Shown: piece after piece, positions 1 through 11,700 of the stretch | Position numbering within the stretch: the first letter of the stretch is position 1 | Layout: each line of letters opens with the position of its first letter | From: Linanthus parryae | Lineage: Eukaryota; Streptophyta; Magnoliopsida; Ericales; Polemoniaceae | Length of the DNA stretch: 64,000 bases | Direction: 5' to 3' | NCBI GenBank assembly: GCA_023055425.1 | Contig: JALGPY010000003.1 | Coordinates: 17,667,001-17,731,000, forward strand | The notes under the pieces: model-generated | Database searches by the model: none | What the model was told of the DNA's origin: nothing | What the model saw: the letters and a program-made list of their open reading frames with translations, nothing else | Position numbers and translations under genes: made by a program

Positions 1-427
1 TAATGAAAAGAGTCTTGTCTACTAAACCTCTTTTGAAATCATTTTCAAGTAATAATTTTGACAATCTTTCATACCAAGCCCTTGGAGCTTGTTTCAAACC
101 ATAAAGAGCTTTGTCAAGTTTGTAGACATGATCTGGAAACTTGTCATTTTCAAAACCAGGTGGTTGTGAAACATAAACTTCTTCTTGCAAATAGCCATTC
201 AAGAAAGCACACTTCACATCCATTTGAAGCAGTTTCATGTTCTTGTAAGATGCAAATGCAAGTAAAATTCTAATTGCTTCTAACCTTGCAACTGGAGTAA
301 AAGTTTCCTCATAATCAATACCTTCTTCTTGATTGTAACCTTGAGAAACTAACCTTGTCTTGTTTCTGATCACATTGCCACTTTCATCCAACTTGTTTCT
401 GAATACCCATCTGGTACCAATGACAGA
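1..427 (-). pseudogene. Reverse transcriptase, N-terminal part (Copia-S unit A)
   Basis: Downstream of a TAG stop at 428-430 the same minus frame continues as copia RT, with motifs recognisable as [35 protein letters not shown] and [11 protein letters not shown]. These are the RVT_2-type RT start and the conserved QMDV and LKQ blocks. The catalytic YVDD region lies beyond the left edge. In an active element RT would copy element RNA in cytoplasmic particles. Apart from the stop at 428 this stretch is open to the window edge. Confidence 0.85.
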
Positions 428-2190
428 CTAGTTTGAAGGTGCAGGAACCAGGTTCCAAACCTTATTCCTTTCAAACTCATTGAGTTCACTTTGCATATTA
501 ATGATCCAGTCTGCTTCTTGTAAAGCTTCTTTCAAAATTTTTGGTTCTACAAGAGAAATCAAAGCATTAAAAGCACATAAGTTCTTCAACTGTGATCTAG
601 TTTGTGTACCAGTGGTTGGATCTGATATGATGTTATCAGCTGGATGGGATGAGAGATATTTGAATCTCTTTCTTGGAGACCATGGTTCAGGTTCTCCATA
701 GATCTTCTCTGGTCTTGAAGTAGTGTCTTTGTCACTTGAATCCTTCTGATCATCTTTTTCAAGGCTTTGAGTTTTCCTTTCAAGGCCTTGAGCACAATTT
801 TTAAGGTCTTGAAAATGTCTTCTATTCTCTTCTGAGCCTTTCTTGAATCCTAGTGGATTCTCAGTCTCTACCTCTGATTCATGCTTGTTCAGATTCAAGT
901 CTTCATAACTTTCACTCAAAGAACCATCATAGCTTTCATCAAAAATAACATAAATGCTCTCTTCAACCAGTTTGGTTCTCTTATTGTAAACTCTGTAAGC
1001 TTTTCTATTCAGTGAGTAACCAATAAATATACCTTCATCACTTCTTCCATCAAACTTACCAAGATTGTCTTTTCCATTGTTATGGATAAAACAAGTACAT
1101 TCAAAGGGTCTGAAGTAAGAAATGTTTGGCTTCCTCCCTTTGAATAGTTCATAGGGGGTCTTCTTCAGAATGGGTATGATCAAGCACTTGTTCAAAATAT
1201 AGTTTGTTGTATTCATAGCTTCTGCCCAATAATGTTTTGGCAGCTTGTTCTCAAGAAGCATTGTTCTTGACATATCTTCAAGAGTCATGTTCTTTCTTTC
1301 AACAACACCATTCTGTTGAGGAGTTCTTGGAGCAGAAAGATTGTGAGAAATACCAAGCTTATCACAAAATAAATCAAATTCTAGCTGATCCATTTCTCTA
1401 CCATGATCACTTCTGATTGAAGCTACATGTAGGTTTTTCAAGTTTTGAAGTTCTCTGCAAAGCTTTGAAAATTCAGAGAGTGCTTCAGATTTTTCTTTGA
1501 GAAACATAACCCAAGTATATCTAGAAAAATCATCTACAACAACTAGCATATACCTTTTACCTTTTGGAGTGGGAGTCCTCGTAGGACCACAGAGATCCAT
1601 ATGAAGTAATTCAATGGGTGTAGTTGTACTTATAAACTTCTTTGGCTTGAAGGAGCTTATGGTCTGTGTGCCTTGTGCACAGGCTTTGCACATTTCAACT
1701 TCTTTGAACTTGATGGATGGAAATCGCCTTACCAAGTCTTTGGAAATCAACTTGATTAAAGTATGCAAACTGATATGACCAAGTTTCCTATGCCAAAGCT
1801 TTGAATCCTCTTTCAAGGCCTTGAGACACTTCAGATTTTCACCTGCAACTTTGTTAGTCTGAAAAGTATAAACATTGTTTGATCTAGAGGCTGTGAGAAT
1901 GCAATCTCCTGATTTGTCATTTTGCACCACACACTTCTCTTTATCAAAGATAACTTTGTTGCCATTATCACATAGCTGAGATACACTAAGCAAATTAAAT
2001 TTCAAACCTTCAACCAGATACACATCAGAAATAGATATTTCAGAATTTGTACCAACTTTTCCAATACCAAGAATGTTGCATTTTCCTTTTTCACCAAGTG
2101 TTATTGAACCTTCTGATTGCTCCTTTAATTATGAGAATAGATATCTCTTTCCAATCATATGTCTTGAGCAACCACTGTCCATGAACCACT
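428..2190 (-). pseudogene. Protease and integrase (Copia-S unit A)
   Basis: The open stretch 2023-428 (531 codons) carries the C-terminal end of the protease, the integrase HHCC zinc domain (HRKLGH with CKACAQG), the catalytic core (first Asp in LLHMDLCGP, second in SIRSDHG, Glu in NGVVERKN) and a Lys/Asp/Glu-rich linker leading into RT. The aspartic protease active site DSGCSRHM is just upstream, near 2160-2190. It is separated from the integrase frame by an in-frame TAA near 2130. Integrase would insert the cDNA, and protease would process the polyprotein. The linker holds three phased copies of the TTCAAGGCCTTGAA palindrome. Confidence 0.87.
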
Positions 2191-2228
2191 TCTGTTCTTT
2201 GACATTGGTGACAACCTGCAAACACCAA

Positions 2229-3019
2229 TCACTGGCTTACCCAGCTGTTAGACCAAGTGTGGAATTTGGATTCATATTCAGGATCAACCATGTTAGGTGG
2301 TCTAACCCCTTTAGGAACCCAAATCTGCTTAACTTGTCCTTTGAGTTGAAAAGGAGAAGTGTTCCTCATAATCTGAGGGTCTCTTCTTCTAAAAGAACAA
2401 GTCATCTTAACATGACCAGTTTTACAGCGGTAATGACATGTAGGAGAAGTTTTGTTTCCATCTTTCACAAATATGGTATTGTTTCTTCTTGGAAAGTTTG
2501 GATTGAATCCAATACCAGCTTTGTGAACAGACTGTGAACTTCCTCCAAGGATCAAGTTTAACTTGTGTTATGGTCCAGCAAGCTTTACTTTGACCAATTC
2601 AGATTCTTGAAGTTTCTCAGTAAGAGTAATCTTTTGTTTCTTTAAATCATCAACCTGATGTCTTAGATTAACAAGGCTGTCACTCACTGAGGAATTTTGA
2701 GTGACTACTTCTTTGACTTGTGTTTTCAAGGCTTTGAAACTGGTTTTCAAGGCCTTGAAATCACTGTCAGTTTTCTTTTAAGAGATTTCAAGATTTTGAT
2801 TTAGGCAAAAAAGTTTTAAGTTTTCTTTTGCTTGCTCATGGATTTTTTCTTTCAAAAGTCTGATCTCTTTCAGATAATCTTCCTCATTTAAAAGCACTGT
2901 TCTGAGATATTCTGAAAGAGCTTCTTTAGGTTTTGAAATTAGACAATTTACCATTACCTCAATGTTCTTTTCAGAACTTTCATCATGCTTGGCCATGAAG
3001 CATAGGTTGGCATGTTCTT
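2229..3019 (-). pseudogene. Gag C-terminal half with broken zinc knuckle and coiled coil (Copia-S unit A)
   Basis: 2555-2229 encodes the nucleocapsid part: a CCHC-like box reads CHYRCKTGHVKMTC, where the second cysteine of the canonical C-X2-C-X4-H-X4-C pattern is arginine. It is followed by QIWVPKG. Upstream, 2750-2568 is a Lys/Leu-rich heptad segment with two FKALKT repeats, and 3019-2778 continues gag (MAKHDESSEKN). The unit is cut at about 3019, where it fuses to the RNase H of unit B. Unit B has an intact-looking knuckle (CHFCNKIGHMNMTC), so the arginine is probably decay specific to this copy. Confidence 0.8.
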
Positions 3020-3783
3020 TCATCTGGCAATTGTTTAGTGAAGATATCTGCAAGTTGCATGTTAGTAGAAACAAATTCAAGAACAATATCACATATCTCA
3101 GCATGATCTCTGATGAAATGATGTCTAACATCAATATGCTTGGTTCTTGAATGCTGTACTGGATTCTTTGTAATAAATATTGCACTAGTGTTGTCACACT
3201 TGATGGGAATACTTCTGAAGTCAAATCCAAGATCCCACAATTGTTGAGAAATCCATAAAACTTGTGAACAACATGCTCCAGCAGATATATATTCGGCTTC
3301 AGCTCTCGATAAAGCAACTGAGTTTTGTTTCTTGGAGTGCCAACTGATCAGAGATGATCCAATAAATTGGCAAGTTTCATAAGTGCTTTTTCTATCAACT
3401 TTGTAACCTGCAAAGTCAGCATCTGAAAAACCATGCAAAGAGAAGTTAGAATGTCTTGGATACCAAATCCCTAAGTCTTTGGTACCACTGAGATATCTGA
3501 ATATTCTCTTCACAGCAGTTAAGTGTGATTCCTTTGGATCAACTTGAAATCTTGCAAACATACATACACTGAACATGATATATGGTCTACTAGTAGTAAG
3601 GTATAGTAGTGATCCAATCATACCTCTAAACTCTTTCACATTGACACTCTTACCATATTCATCTTTGTCTAAAGACAGTGTATAACTCATTGGAGTCTTG
3701 ATTTCTTTGGATTGAGACATATGGTACTTGTTCAGCAAGTCCCTAGTATACTTGCTTTGATGCAGAAAGAATCCCTTCTTCAA
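2983..3783 (-). pseudogene. RNase H and RT C-terminal region (Copia-S unit B)
   Basis: This 266-codon stretch contains late RT (SQSKEIKTPM, GMIGSLLYLTTSRP) and copia RNase H. Recognisable blocks are GFSDADFAGYKVDRKST (first catalytic Asp), SRAEAEYISAGACC (Glu), IKCDNTSAIFI (Asp) and RTKHIDVRHHFIRDH, ending in the DIFTKQLP motif. The last residues, after DIFTKQLPDE, belong to the fused gag of unit A, so the natural C-terminus is lost. RNase H would remove the RNA strand during cDNA synthesis. This is the only RNase H of this element inside the window. Confidence 0.87.
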
Positions 3784-4400
3784 TTGATGTATTTGAAGTT
3801 CGAGGAAGAAGCTCTCTCATCATACTCATCTCAAATTCCATGCTCATAAGGCTTGAGAATTCTATGCATAGAAGATCATTAGTAGCTCCAAACAGAATAT
3901 CACCAACATAGATCTGAACTACAAGTAAAACTTTCTCATGAGTCTTTATGAAGAGGGTCTTGTCTACCATTCCTCTTTTGAAATCATTTTCAAGCAGAAA
4001 CTTTGACAATCTTTCATACCAATCCTTGGAGCTTGTTTCAAACCATAAAGAGATTTGTCAAGTTTATAAACATGATCTGGAAACTTATTATTTTCAAAAC
4101 CAGGAGGTTGTGCAACAAAAACTTCTTCTTGTAAGTACCCATTCAGAAATGCACATTCCCCATCCATTTGAAATAGTTTCATAATTTTGAAAGATGCAAA
4201 TGCATGTAAAATTCTAATTGCTTCTAATCTGGCAACTGGAGAAAATTTTTCCTCATAATCAATACCTTCTTCTTGATTGTAACCTTGAGAAACTTACCTT
4301 GCTTTGTTTCTGATCACCTTTCCATTCTCATCCAGTTTGTTTCCGAACACCCATCCAGTACCAATGACAGACTGGTTTGTAGGTGGAGGAAATAGGTTCC
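3743..4400 (-). pseudogene. Reverse transcriptase (Copia-S unit B), frameshifted
   Basis: Two overlapping minus-strand pieces carry RT: 4182-3964 has QMDGECAFLNGY and YGLKQAPR, and 4009-3743 has the catalytic region, reading YVGDILFGATN instead of the usual YVDDIIFGATN. The first catalytic Asp of the YVDD box is therefore changed to Gly. Further upstream (4400-4183) the block around VIGTGWVFGNK is readable only with stops. Frameshifts near 3990 and 3780, plus the altered active site, make it non-functional. Confidence 0.83.
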
Positions 4401-6130
4401 ACACCTTGTTTATTTCAAACTCATTGAGTTCACTTTGCATAGCTATAATCTAGTCTGCTTCTTGTAAGGCTTCCTTCACAGTTTTAGGTTCTACAAGAGA
4501 AATAAAAGCATTGAAGGAAAAAAGATTCTTCAACTGTGACCTTATTTGTGTACCAGTGGTTGGGTCAGAGATGATATTGTCAAATGGATGAGAGGAAAGA
4601 TATTTGAATCTCTTTCTTGGGGACCATGGTTCAGGTTCTCCATAGATCTTCTTTGGTCTTGAAGTAGTGTCCTGATCATTCATCTTTTTCTGATCATCTT
4701 TGTCAAGGCTTTGATCTCTATTTTCAAGGCCTTGAGAACTGTTTTCAAGGTCTTGAAAATGGCTTATGTTTCCTTCTGAACCTTTCTTGAACCCAAGAGA
4801 GTTCTTAGCTTATTTTTTTTGATTCATGCTTGTTTAGATTCAAGTCTGCAAAACTTTCACTCAAAAAACCATCATAGGTTTCATCAAAAATAACATGAAT
4901 ACTTTCTTCAACCAGCTTGATTCTTTTATTGTAAATTCTATAAGCTTTGCTAGTAAGAGAGTAACCAAGAAATATACCTTCACGACTTCTTGCATGAAAC
5001 TTACCCAAGTTGTCCTTACCATTGTTGTGGACATAGCATGTGCAACCAAAGGGTCTGAAGTATGAGATGTTTAGTTTTCTCCCTTTAAAAAGTTCATAGG
5101 GGGGTTTTCTTCAAGATAGGTCTGATCAAGCACCTGTTCAGAATATAATTGGCTGTATTCACAGCTTCTTCCCAGTAATGATTTGGCAGCTTATTTTCTA
5201 GAAGCATTGTCCTTGACATGTCTTCAAGAGTCCTGTTCTTTCTTTCAACAACTTCATTATGTTGAGGAGTTCTAGGAGCAGAGAAATTGTGAGAGATACC
5301 ATGCTTAGCACAGAACAAATCAAATTCTTATTGATCAAACTCTCTACCATGGTCACTTATAATTGAAGCAATGGGTAGGTTTTTCAAGTTTTGAAGTTCT
5401 CTGCAAAGCTTTGAAAATTCAGAGAGAGCTTCATATTTTTCTTTCAGAAACATAACCAGGTATATCTAGAATAATCATCTACAATAACTAGCATATACCT
5501 CTTACCTTTTGGATTTGGTGTCCTCATAGGACCACACAAATCCATGTGAAGTAGTTCTATAGGTCTAGAAGTACTTACAAACTTCTTTGGTTTGAATGAG
5601 CTTCTAGTCTGCTTACCCTAAGCACAAGCTTTGCAAACTTCATCTTCTTTGAACTTTATTGATGGTATCCTCTTACCAGGTCTTTGGAGATTAATTTGTT
5701 CAACGTATGCAAGAATGTGACCAAGCTTTATGTGCCAAACCCTTGAATCCTCTTTCAAGGCCTTGAGACACTTTAAGCTTTTACCTGCAACTTTGTTAGT
5801 CTGAAAGGTATAAACATTGTTTGATCTAGAGGCTGTGAGAATGCAATTGACTGATTTCTAATTTTGCACCACACACTTCTCTTTATCAAAGATAACCTTA
5901 TTACCATTATCACAAAGCTGAGATACACTAAGTAATATTTCAAACCAGCGACTAGATATACATTAAAAATAGAATTTTCAGAGTCTGTACCAACTTTACC
6001 AATACCAAGAATGTTGCATTTGACTTTGTCACCAAGAGTAATTAAACATTCAGATTTCTCTTTTAATTATGAGAATAGAGATCTCTTTCCACTTATGTGT
6101 CTTGAGAAACCAGTGTCCATAAACCACTTC
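4400..6130 (-). pseudogene. Protease and integrase (Copia-S unit B), heavily broken
   Basis: The same domains as unit A are present in fragments. 5318-5094 has GISHNFSAPRTPQ and the catalytic Glu block EVVERKNRTLEDM. 5008-4805 is the integrase C-terminal part (GIFLGYSLTSKAYR). 4683-4450 is the linker and RT start. Stops and small indels separate them, for example at 5630, 5460 and 4805. The linker again carries three palindromes at 4702, 4723 and 4744. Confidence 0.82.
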
Positions 6131-6166
6131 TATTCTTTGATGTTGGTGAAAACCTGCAAACACCAA

Positions 6167-7254
6167 TCACTGCCTTACCCAGCTGTTAGACCAAGTGTGG
6201 AATTTGAACTCATACTCAGGATAAACCATGTTAGGTGGTCTGACCCCTTTAGGAACCCAAATTTGTCTTACTTGTCCTTTAAGTTGAAATTGAAATGTGT
6301 TCCTCATTATATGAGGGTCTCTTCTTCTGAAAGGACAAGTCATATTCATATGACCAATCTTGTTGCAAAAGTGACACTTAGGAGAAGTTTTGCCTCTAGC
6401 TTTCACAAATCTGGTATTGCTATTTCTTGGAAAACTTGGATTATATCCAATACCAGTTTTATGAACAGAATTTGAACTTCCTCCAAGAATCAAGTTTAAC
6501 TTGTGTTCTGAGCCTGCAATCTTGACTTTGAATAATTCAGATTCTTGAAGTTTCTCAGCAAGATTAGTCTTTTGTTATCTAATTCATCAACCTGATGTTT
6601 CAGATTAACAAGGTTGTTATTCGATAAAGAGTTCTCAGTGACTACTTCCTTGACTTGTGTTTTCAAGTCTTTGAAACTGATTTTCAAGGCCTTGAAATCA
6701 CTGTTAGTTTTCTTCTGAGAGATTTCAAGATTCTGATTTAGACAAACAAGTTGTAAATTCTCTTTTGCTTGCTCATGAACTTTTTCTTTCAAAAGTCTAA
6801 TCTATTTCAGATAATCTTCTTCATTTAAAAGTATTGTTCTAAGATAACCTAAAGAGCATCTTTTGGTTTTGAAATCAGACAGTTTACCATTACCTCAATG
6901 TTCTTTTAAGAACTTTCATCAGGCTTGGCCATGAAGCATAGGTTGGCATGTTCTTCTTCAGATTCAGATTCACTTGAGCTATCTGAATCACTCCATGAAG
7001 CTATCATAGCTTTCTTTCTCCTGTCATGATCTTTCTTCTAAAAGTTCTTGCTTTTCTTGTGTGGACAATCTCTTATCAAGTGTCCTATATCAACACACTC
7101 AAAGCAGTTCATGACTTTGGATTTATTCTATAAAGAAGACTTACCTTTGTAGTCGTTGCTACTGGATGATCTAATTCTTTGTCTGTTGAAGTCTTTGTTT
7201 CCAAAGTTTTTCTTCATTTTTAGAATTCTTGTCACGGCTTTGGAAATCAATGCA
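6167..7254 (-). pseudogene. Gag middle and C-terminal part (Copia-S unit B)
   Basis: 6493-6167 contains a canonical CCHC knuckle (CHFCNKIGHMNMTC, C-X2-C-X4-H-X4-C) followed by QIWVPKGVRPPNM. 6792-6496 is a Lys/Leu/Asn-rich coiled-coil segment with a phased pair of palindromes at 6662 and 6683. From 6960 to 7254 an acidic Ser-rich stretch and a basic stretch with a second Cys/His cluster are readable. The sequence stops at 7254, where the Copia-1 insertion (TSD at 7255-7259) interrupts it, and gag resumes at 15776. Confidence 0.82.
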
Positions 7255-7259
7255 AAAGG
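7255..7259. other. Target-site duplication AAAGG (left) of Copia-1
   Basis: The five bases AAAGG directly precede the TG of the left LTR and are repeated at 15771-15775 directly after the CA of the right LTR. A 5-bp duplication is usual for Ty1/copia integrase. Confidence 0.93.
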
Positions 7260-8692
7260 TGTAGGGTTTTGATTCATGGATCGCGCAAACGGAAGCATAA
7301 TCAAACAAACAACCATGCAAAACCCTCCAAGGATCACAAGTCTAGATGCATAACGATAGTGAAGGTAAGAAATCATAAACACACCTTTGGGTTCTCCTTG
7401 ATGACTTCAAACGCGAATAGTGTCACGTTCTCTATAGTTGATCCACGCCTAGAGTTGTTCCTAGATCTCCAATCTCCTTGGTGCTAGCCCGGATTGAAAG
7501 GAGGGTGAAGGAATCACGCAAAACGAAGCACCAAAAGGGGCTCGGCCCTTTGTGGCGTCGGGGACAAGGGGCGGCGGCAATAGGGGGCGGCGTCCCTCTT
7601 TGCTTGCTCTCTCTCTCTCTCCTTTGTTCTCTCCCACTCTTGTTATGTTCTCTCTAGAGCATAAAGTGTTTTAGGGAAGGAAGGAGGAGGGTCCTTTATA
7701 TAGTCCAACAACTCCTTGTTAACTACCTAAAGGACTTATTCTAGTCCTACTAGAATTCAATTTAGTCCCTTCCTTGCAAATTAGTCCCTACTAAGTTTGC
7801 AAGGGTTTGCAAAGTGATCCTTCTAATTAATTAATCCAATTAATTAATTCCACAATCTAGTACAACTCTATATAGCGTGTGACCCCATAGGTTCTATCTA
7901 GTTGGTAGCAACTCTTTGCTAATATGGAGCGGTTTCTAGCAAAACATCCATTCTAGCCAACTAATAGAATAGTCATCTAGACAACCTTGTACAAGTAATT
8001 GTCTCATCCCTTTGCCTCCATATCCGGATTGGACACGAGACATACAAGTCACACTCGTATATCCAATCCCTAGTTTCTCGATCCATGGAATAGCCTTATT
8101 CGTGCAAATAACATCAATATCCCATATATTGATTTATTTGAGTCTGGCCAGACATTCTATAAGCACTATCCTCGAGTGGCCTTGGATATTTGCTCCCGTT
8201 ATGTGGGAGGGGCAAATCCTCTCTACGTCCACTACGATCTCTAAGCTTGCTTCTCATTGTATCCAGTACACGCCTTTATAACTACCCAGTTACGGTGTAG
8301 CGTTTAACGCTACCAAGATCACAATGATCCACAACTAGAATATCTAGTGACTTCAAGTCTAAGGATGACAATACCATTGTACCCGAGAAGCGCTTGTGAC
8401 TCAACATAACGTGTATGTAGCCTTCTCGGTGATGGGTCAATCCAGTGCAACATTCCGTAATGCACACCTATGTGTTGGATCGTGATATCTCCATATCAAT
8501 CCAACCCCATACTAGTCTATAGATGATTGTCCCTTTTAATCATTATACTTGACTAGGGATATTTAAGATAAACAACACGATTGTAAATCTAAGGACTTCA
8601 TTATATTAAATATCCAATAAATAATAAATGAATTTCTAGCCAATTACAAATTCATACTAAACTAGATTGCCTCTAGGGCATCTATTCCAACA
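7260..8692 (-). repeat. 3' LTR of Copia-1
   Basis: In element orientation it starts TGTTGGAATAGATGCCC, next to the polypurine tract, and ends CAAAACCCTACA. It contains a TATA-like box (CTATATAAAGG, complement of 7693-7703). It differs from the 5' LTR by a longer CT run near 7606-7620 and a G/T change near 8246. Short open frames repeated in both LTRs are not genes. Confidence 0.95.
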
Positions 8693-8706
8693 GTCTCCCA
8701 CTTGCA
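8693..8706 (-). promoter_or_regulatory. Polypurine tract of Copia-1
   Basis: The minus strand reads TGCAAGTGGGAGAC, immediately after the pol stop codon and immediately before the 3' LTR. The identical tract precedes the 3' LTRs of Copia-2 (25127-25140) and Copia-3 (45795-45808). It primes plus-strand DNA synthesis. Confidence 0.9.
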
Positions 8707-11700
8707 CTAGAGCCAATCTGGCGCATCTCGTATGCCCATACTCCTAGTGTGCCCTTCATGCTTCCACTGCGTGAGAGGCTTTGTAAGCGGGTCTGACAGA
8801 TTATCATCTGTAGGAATCTTGCATATCCGAACGTCTCCTCTATCGATAATATCTCGAATCAGATGGAACTTCCTGAGCACGTGCTTGGACTTCTGGTGCG
8901 ACCTGGGTTCCTTTGATTGCGCGATCGCCCCAGTGTTGTCACAGAACAACTCCACTGGATCCGCAATGCTAGGGACCACACCAAGTTCAGAAACAAACTT
9001 TCTGATCCAAACAGCCTCCTTTGCTGCGCCATTTGCAGCAATGTACTCAGCCTCTGTTGTAGAATCAGCTACCGTCTCTTGCTTGGAACTCTTCCAGCTC
9101 ACCGCTGCTCCATTCAGGCAAAACACATATCCCGACTGTGATCTAAAGTCATCTCTATCGGTTTGGAAGCTTGCATCAGTGTAACCCCTTACACGCAACT
9201 CTTCCTCACCGCCAAACATCAAGAAAGCATCCTTAGTTCTTCTCAAGTACTTTAGGATGTTCTTGACAGCAATCCAGTGACTCTCACCTGGATTGGATTG
9301 GTATCTGCTTGTCATACTCAAGGCATATGACACATCTGGTCTAGTACATAACATGGTGTACATGATGGATCCTATGGCCGAGGCATAGGGAATCCTACTC
9401 ATGCGTTCCTTCTCAATCTCATTGGAAGGACAACCACTCTTCGAAAGAGTGATTCCATGTGACATGGGCAAGAATCCCTTCTTGGAATCTTGCATGTTGA
9501 ACCGTTTCAACACCTTGTCAATATATGTACTTTGACTTAGGCCTAGCAACCTCTTAGATCTATCTCTATAGATCTTTATACCGAGTATATAGGCCGCTTC
9601 CCCTAAGTCCTTCATTGAGAAACACTTTCCTAGCCAATCTTTCACAGATTGCAGCATGGAATGTCGTTTCCAATGAGTAGTATGTCATCCACATACAAGA
9701 CCAGAAAAGCTACAGAGCTCCCACTAACCTTCTTGTAGACACAAGACTCATCTTCGTTTCTGATGAAGCCAAACTCTTTGACCACTTCATCAAAACGTCG
9801 ATTCCAACTCCTAGAAGCTTGCTTCAATCCATAAATGGATCGTTGCAGCTTACAGACTTTGTTGGCTTGCTTTGGATCCTCAAAACCCTCCGGCTGTATC
9901 ATATACACGTCCTCGAGGAGATTCCCATAAAGGAATGCTGTTTTGACATCCATCTGCCAAATCTCATAGTCGTAGTATGCTGCAATCGCAAGTAGGATTC
10001 GGATGGATTTGGTCATAGCGACTGGTGAAAGGTTTCATCATAGTCAATACCATGAATCTGTCTGAATCCTTTAGCCACCAATCGGCCCTTATAGGTAATC
10101 ACATTACCATCCATGTCGATCTTCTTCTTGAAGACCCACTTGCACCCTATGGGTCGCGCCCCATTAGGTGGTTCCACCAAAGTCCATACTTTGTTGGTAT
10201 ACATGGATTCCATCTCGTATCTCATGGCCTCAAGCCACTTCTGCGAGTCTGGGCCATTCATGGCCTCCTCATAGGTAGTAGGCTCATCATCTATGAGCAT
10301 CGTGTCACCGGAATCAGTTACGAGAAGTCCGTACCTCTCGGGTTCCTGGCGCACTCTACTAGATCTACGAAGCTCTTGTGTTACCTGAACAGGTGGATCC
10401 ACAACTGCTTGTGATTCCTGTTCATGTTCCATAATCGGTTCTGTGATTTGTGGTTCTTGAACTTCTTCAAGTTCTACATTCCTCCCACTTGCTTCTTTAG
10501 AGACAAACTCTCTTTCTAGAAACACGCCGGTCCGAGCAACAAACACTTTGTTCTCGGTTGGATTGTAGAAGTAGTATCCCTTAGTTTCCTTAGGGTACCC
10601 TACAAATTTACACTTATCCGATTTAGGCCCTAGCTTGTCTGATTGTAAACGTTTTACATAGACATCGCAGCCCCAAATCCTCATGAACGACAGTGTGGGA
10701 CGCCTCCCACTCCACATCTCATATGGTGTCTTCATGACTGATTTAGATGGAACACGGTTAATGGTAAAAGCTGCACTTAATAGAGCGTGGCCCCAAAATG
10801 ATAATGGAAGATCGGTTTGACACATCATAGACCGAACCATATCCAATAGGGTTCGATTCCTCCTCTCGGACACGCCATTCCATTGTGGCGTTCCGGGTGG
10901 AGTGAGTTGGGACACGATCCCACACTCTCTAAGATAGTCGTCAAACTCTTGGCTCAAGTATTCTCCTCCACGATCCGATCGTAGAGCCTTGATACTTTTG
11001 CCAAGTTGCTTCTCTACTTCATTCTTGAATTCTTTGAACACTTCAAAGGATTCGGATTTTGCCCTCATAAGGTACACAAATCCATATCTACTGTAATCAT
11101 CAGTAAACGTAATGAAGTAGACATAACCACCCCTGGCTGGCGTGGCAAATGGCCCACACACATCGGTATGTATGAGCGCCAATTGCTCACTAGTCCTCTC
11201 ACCTTTCTTATTGAAAGGGGACTTTGTCATTTTTCCCAATAAACAAGCCTCACATGTCTCATATGATTCAAAATCAAATGAGTCTAGCAATCCATCCTTA
11301 TGGAGTCTAGATACACGTTTCTCATTTATGTGGCCTAAACGACAATGCCATAAATAAGCAGGATTTAAATCATTTATTTTAATCCGCTTGGTATTAATGT
11401 TGTAGACAGGATTACTTAGATCAAGGACATAAAGTCCATTAAATAATTGCGCACTAAAATAGTGAATATTATTCAAATAAAAGGAACAACAATTGTTCTT
11501 TATTGAAATAATAAAACCTTCCTTGTCCAAACAAGAAATAGAAATAATGTTTCTGCACATAGCAGGCACAAAATAGCAATTATTTAATTCTAAAACTAAT
11601 CCTGAAGGCAGAGATAGCTCGCAAACGCCTATGGCCAACGCAGCAACCTTTGCTCCATTCCCAACGCGCAGATCTACCTCCCCTTTAGCCAATCTTTTAC

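Larger units (their letters stand above)
1..7000 (-). repeat. Tandem duplication of gag-pol, period about 3.94 kb (units A and B)
   Basis: Positions 1-3019 (unit A) match 3948-6955 (unit B) along their whole length, including the RT start, integrase, protease, zinc knuckle and the gag coiled coil. The RNase H and late RT at 3020-3947 occur once, between the units. At about 3019 the unit A gag sequence is joined directly to the C-terminal end of unit B RNase H. The copies differ by many substitutions and small indels, so the duplication is not recent. Confidence 0.85.

Noticed and set aside
8012..8467. Small frames conserved at 8012-8281 / 15090-15359 and 8282-8467 / 15360-15545
   Set aside because: They lie in the two LTRs of Copia-1 and are identical only because the LTRs are.
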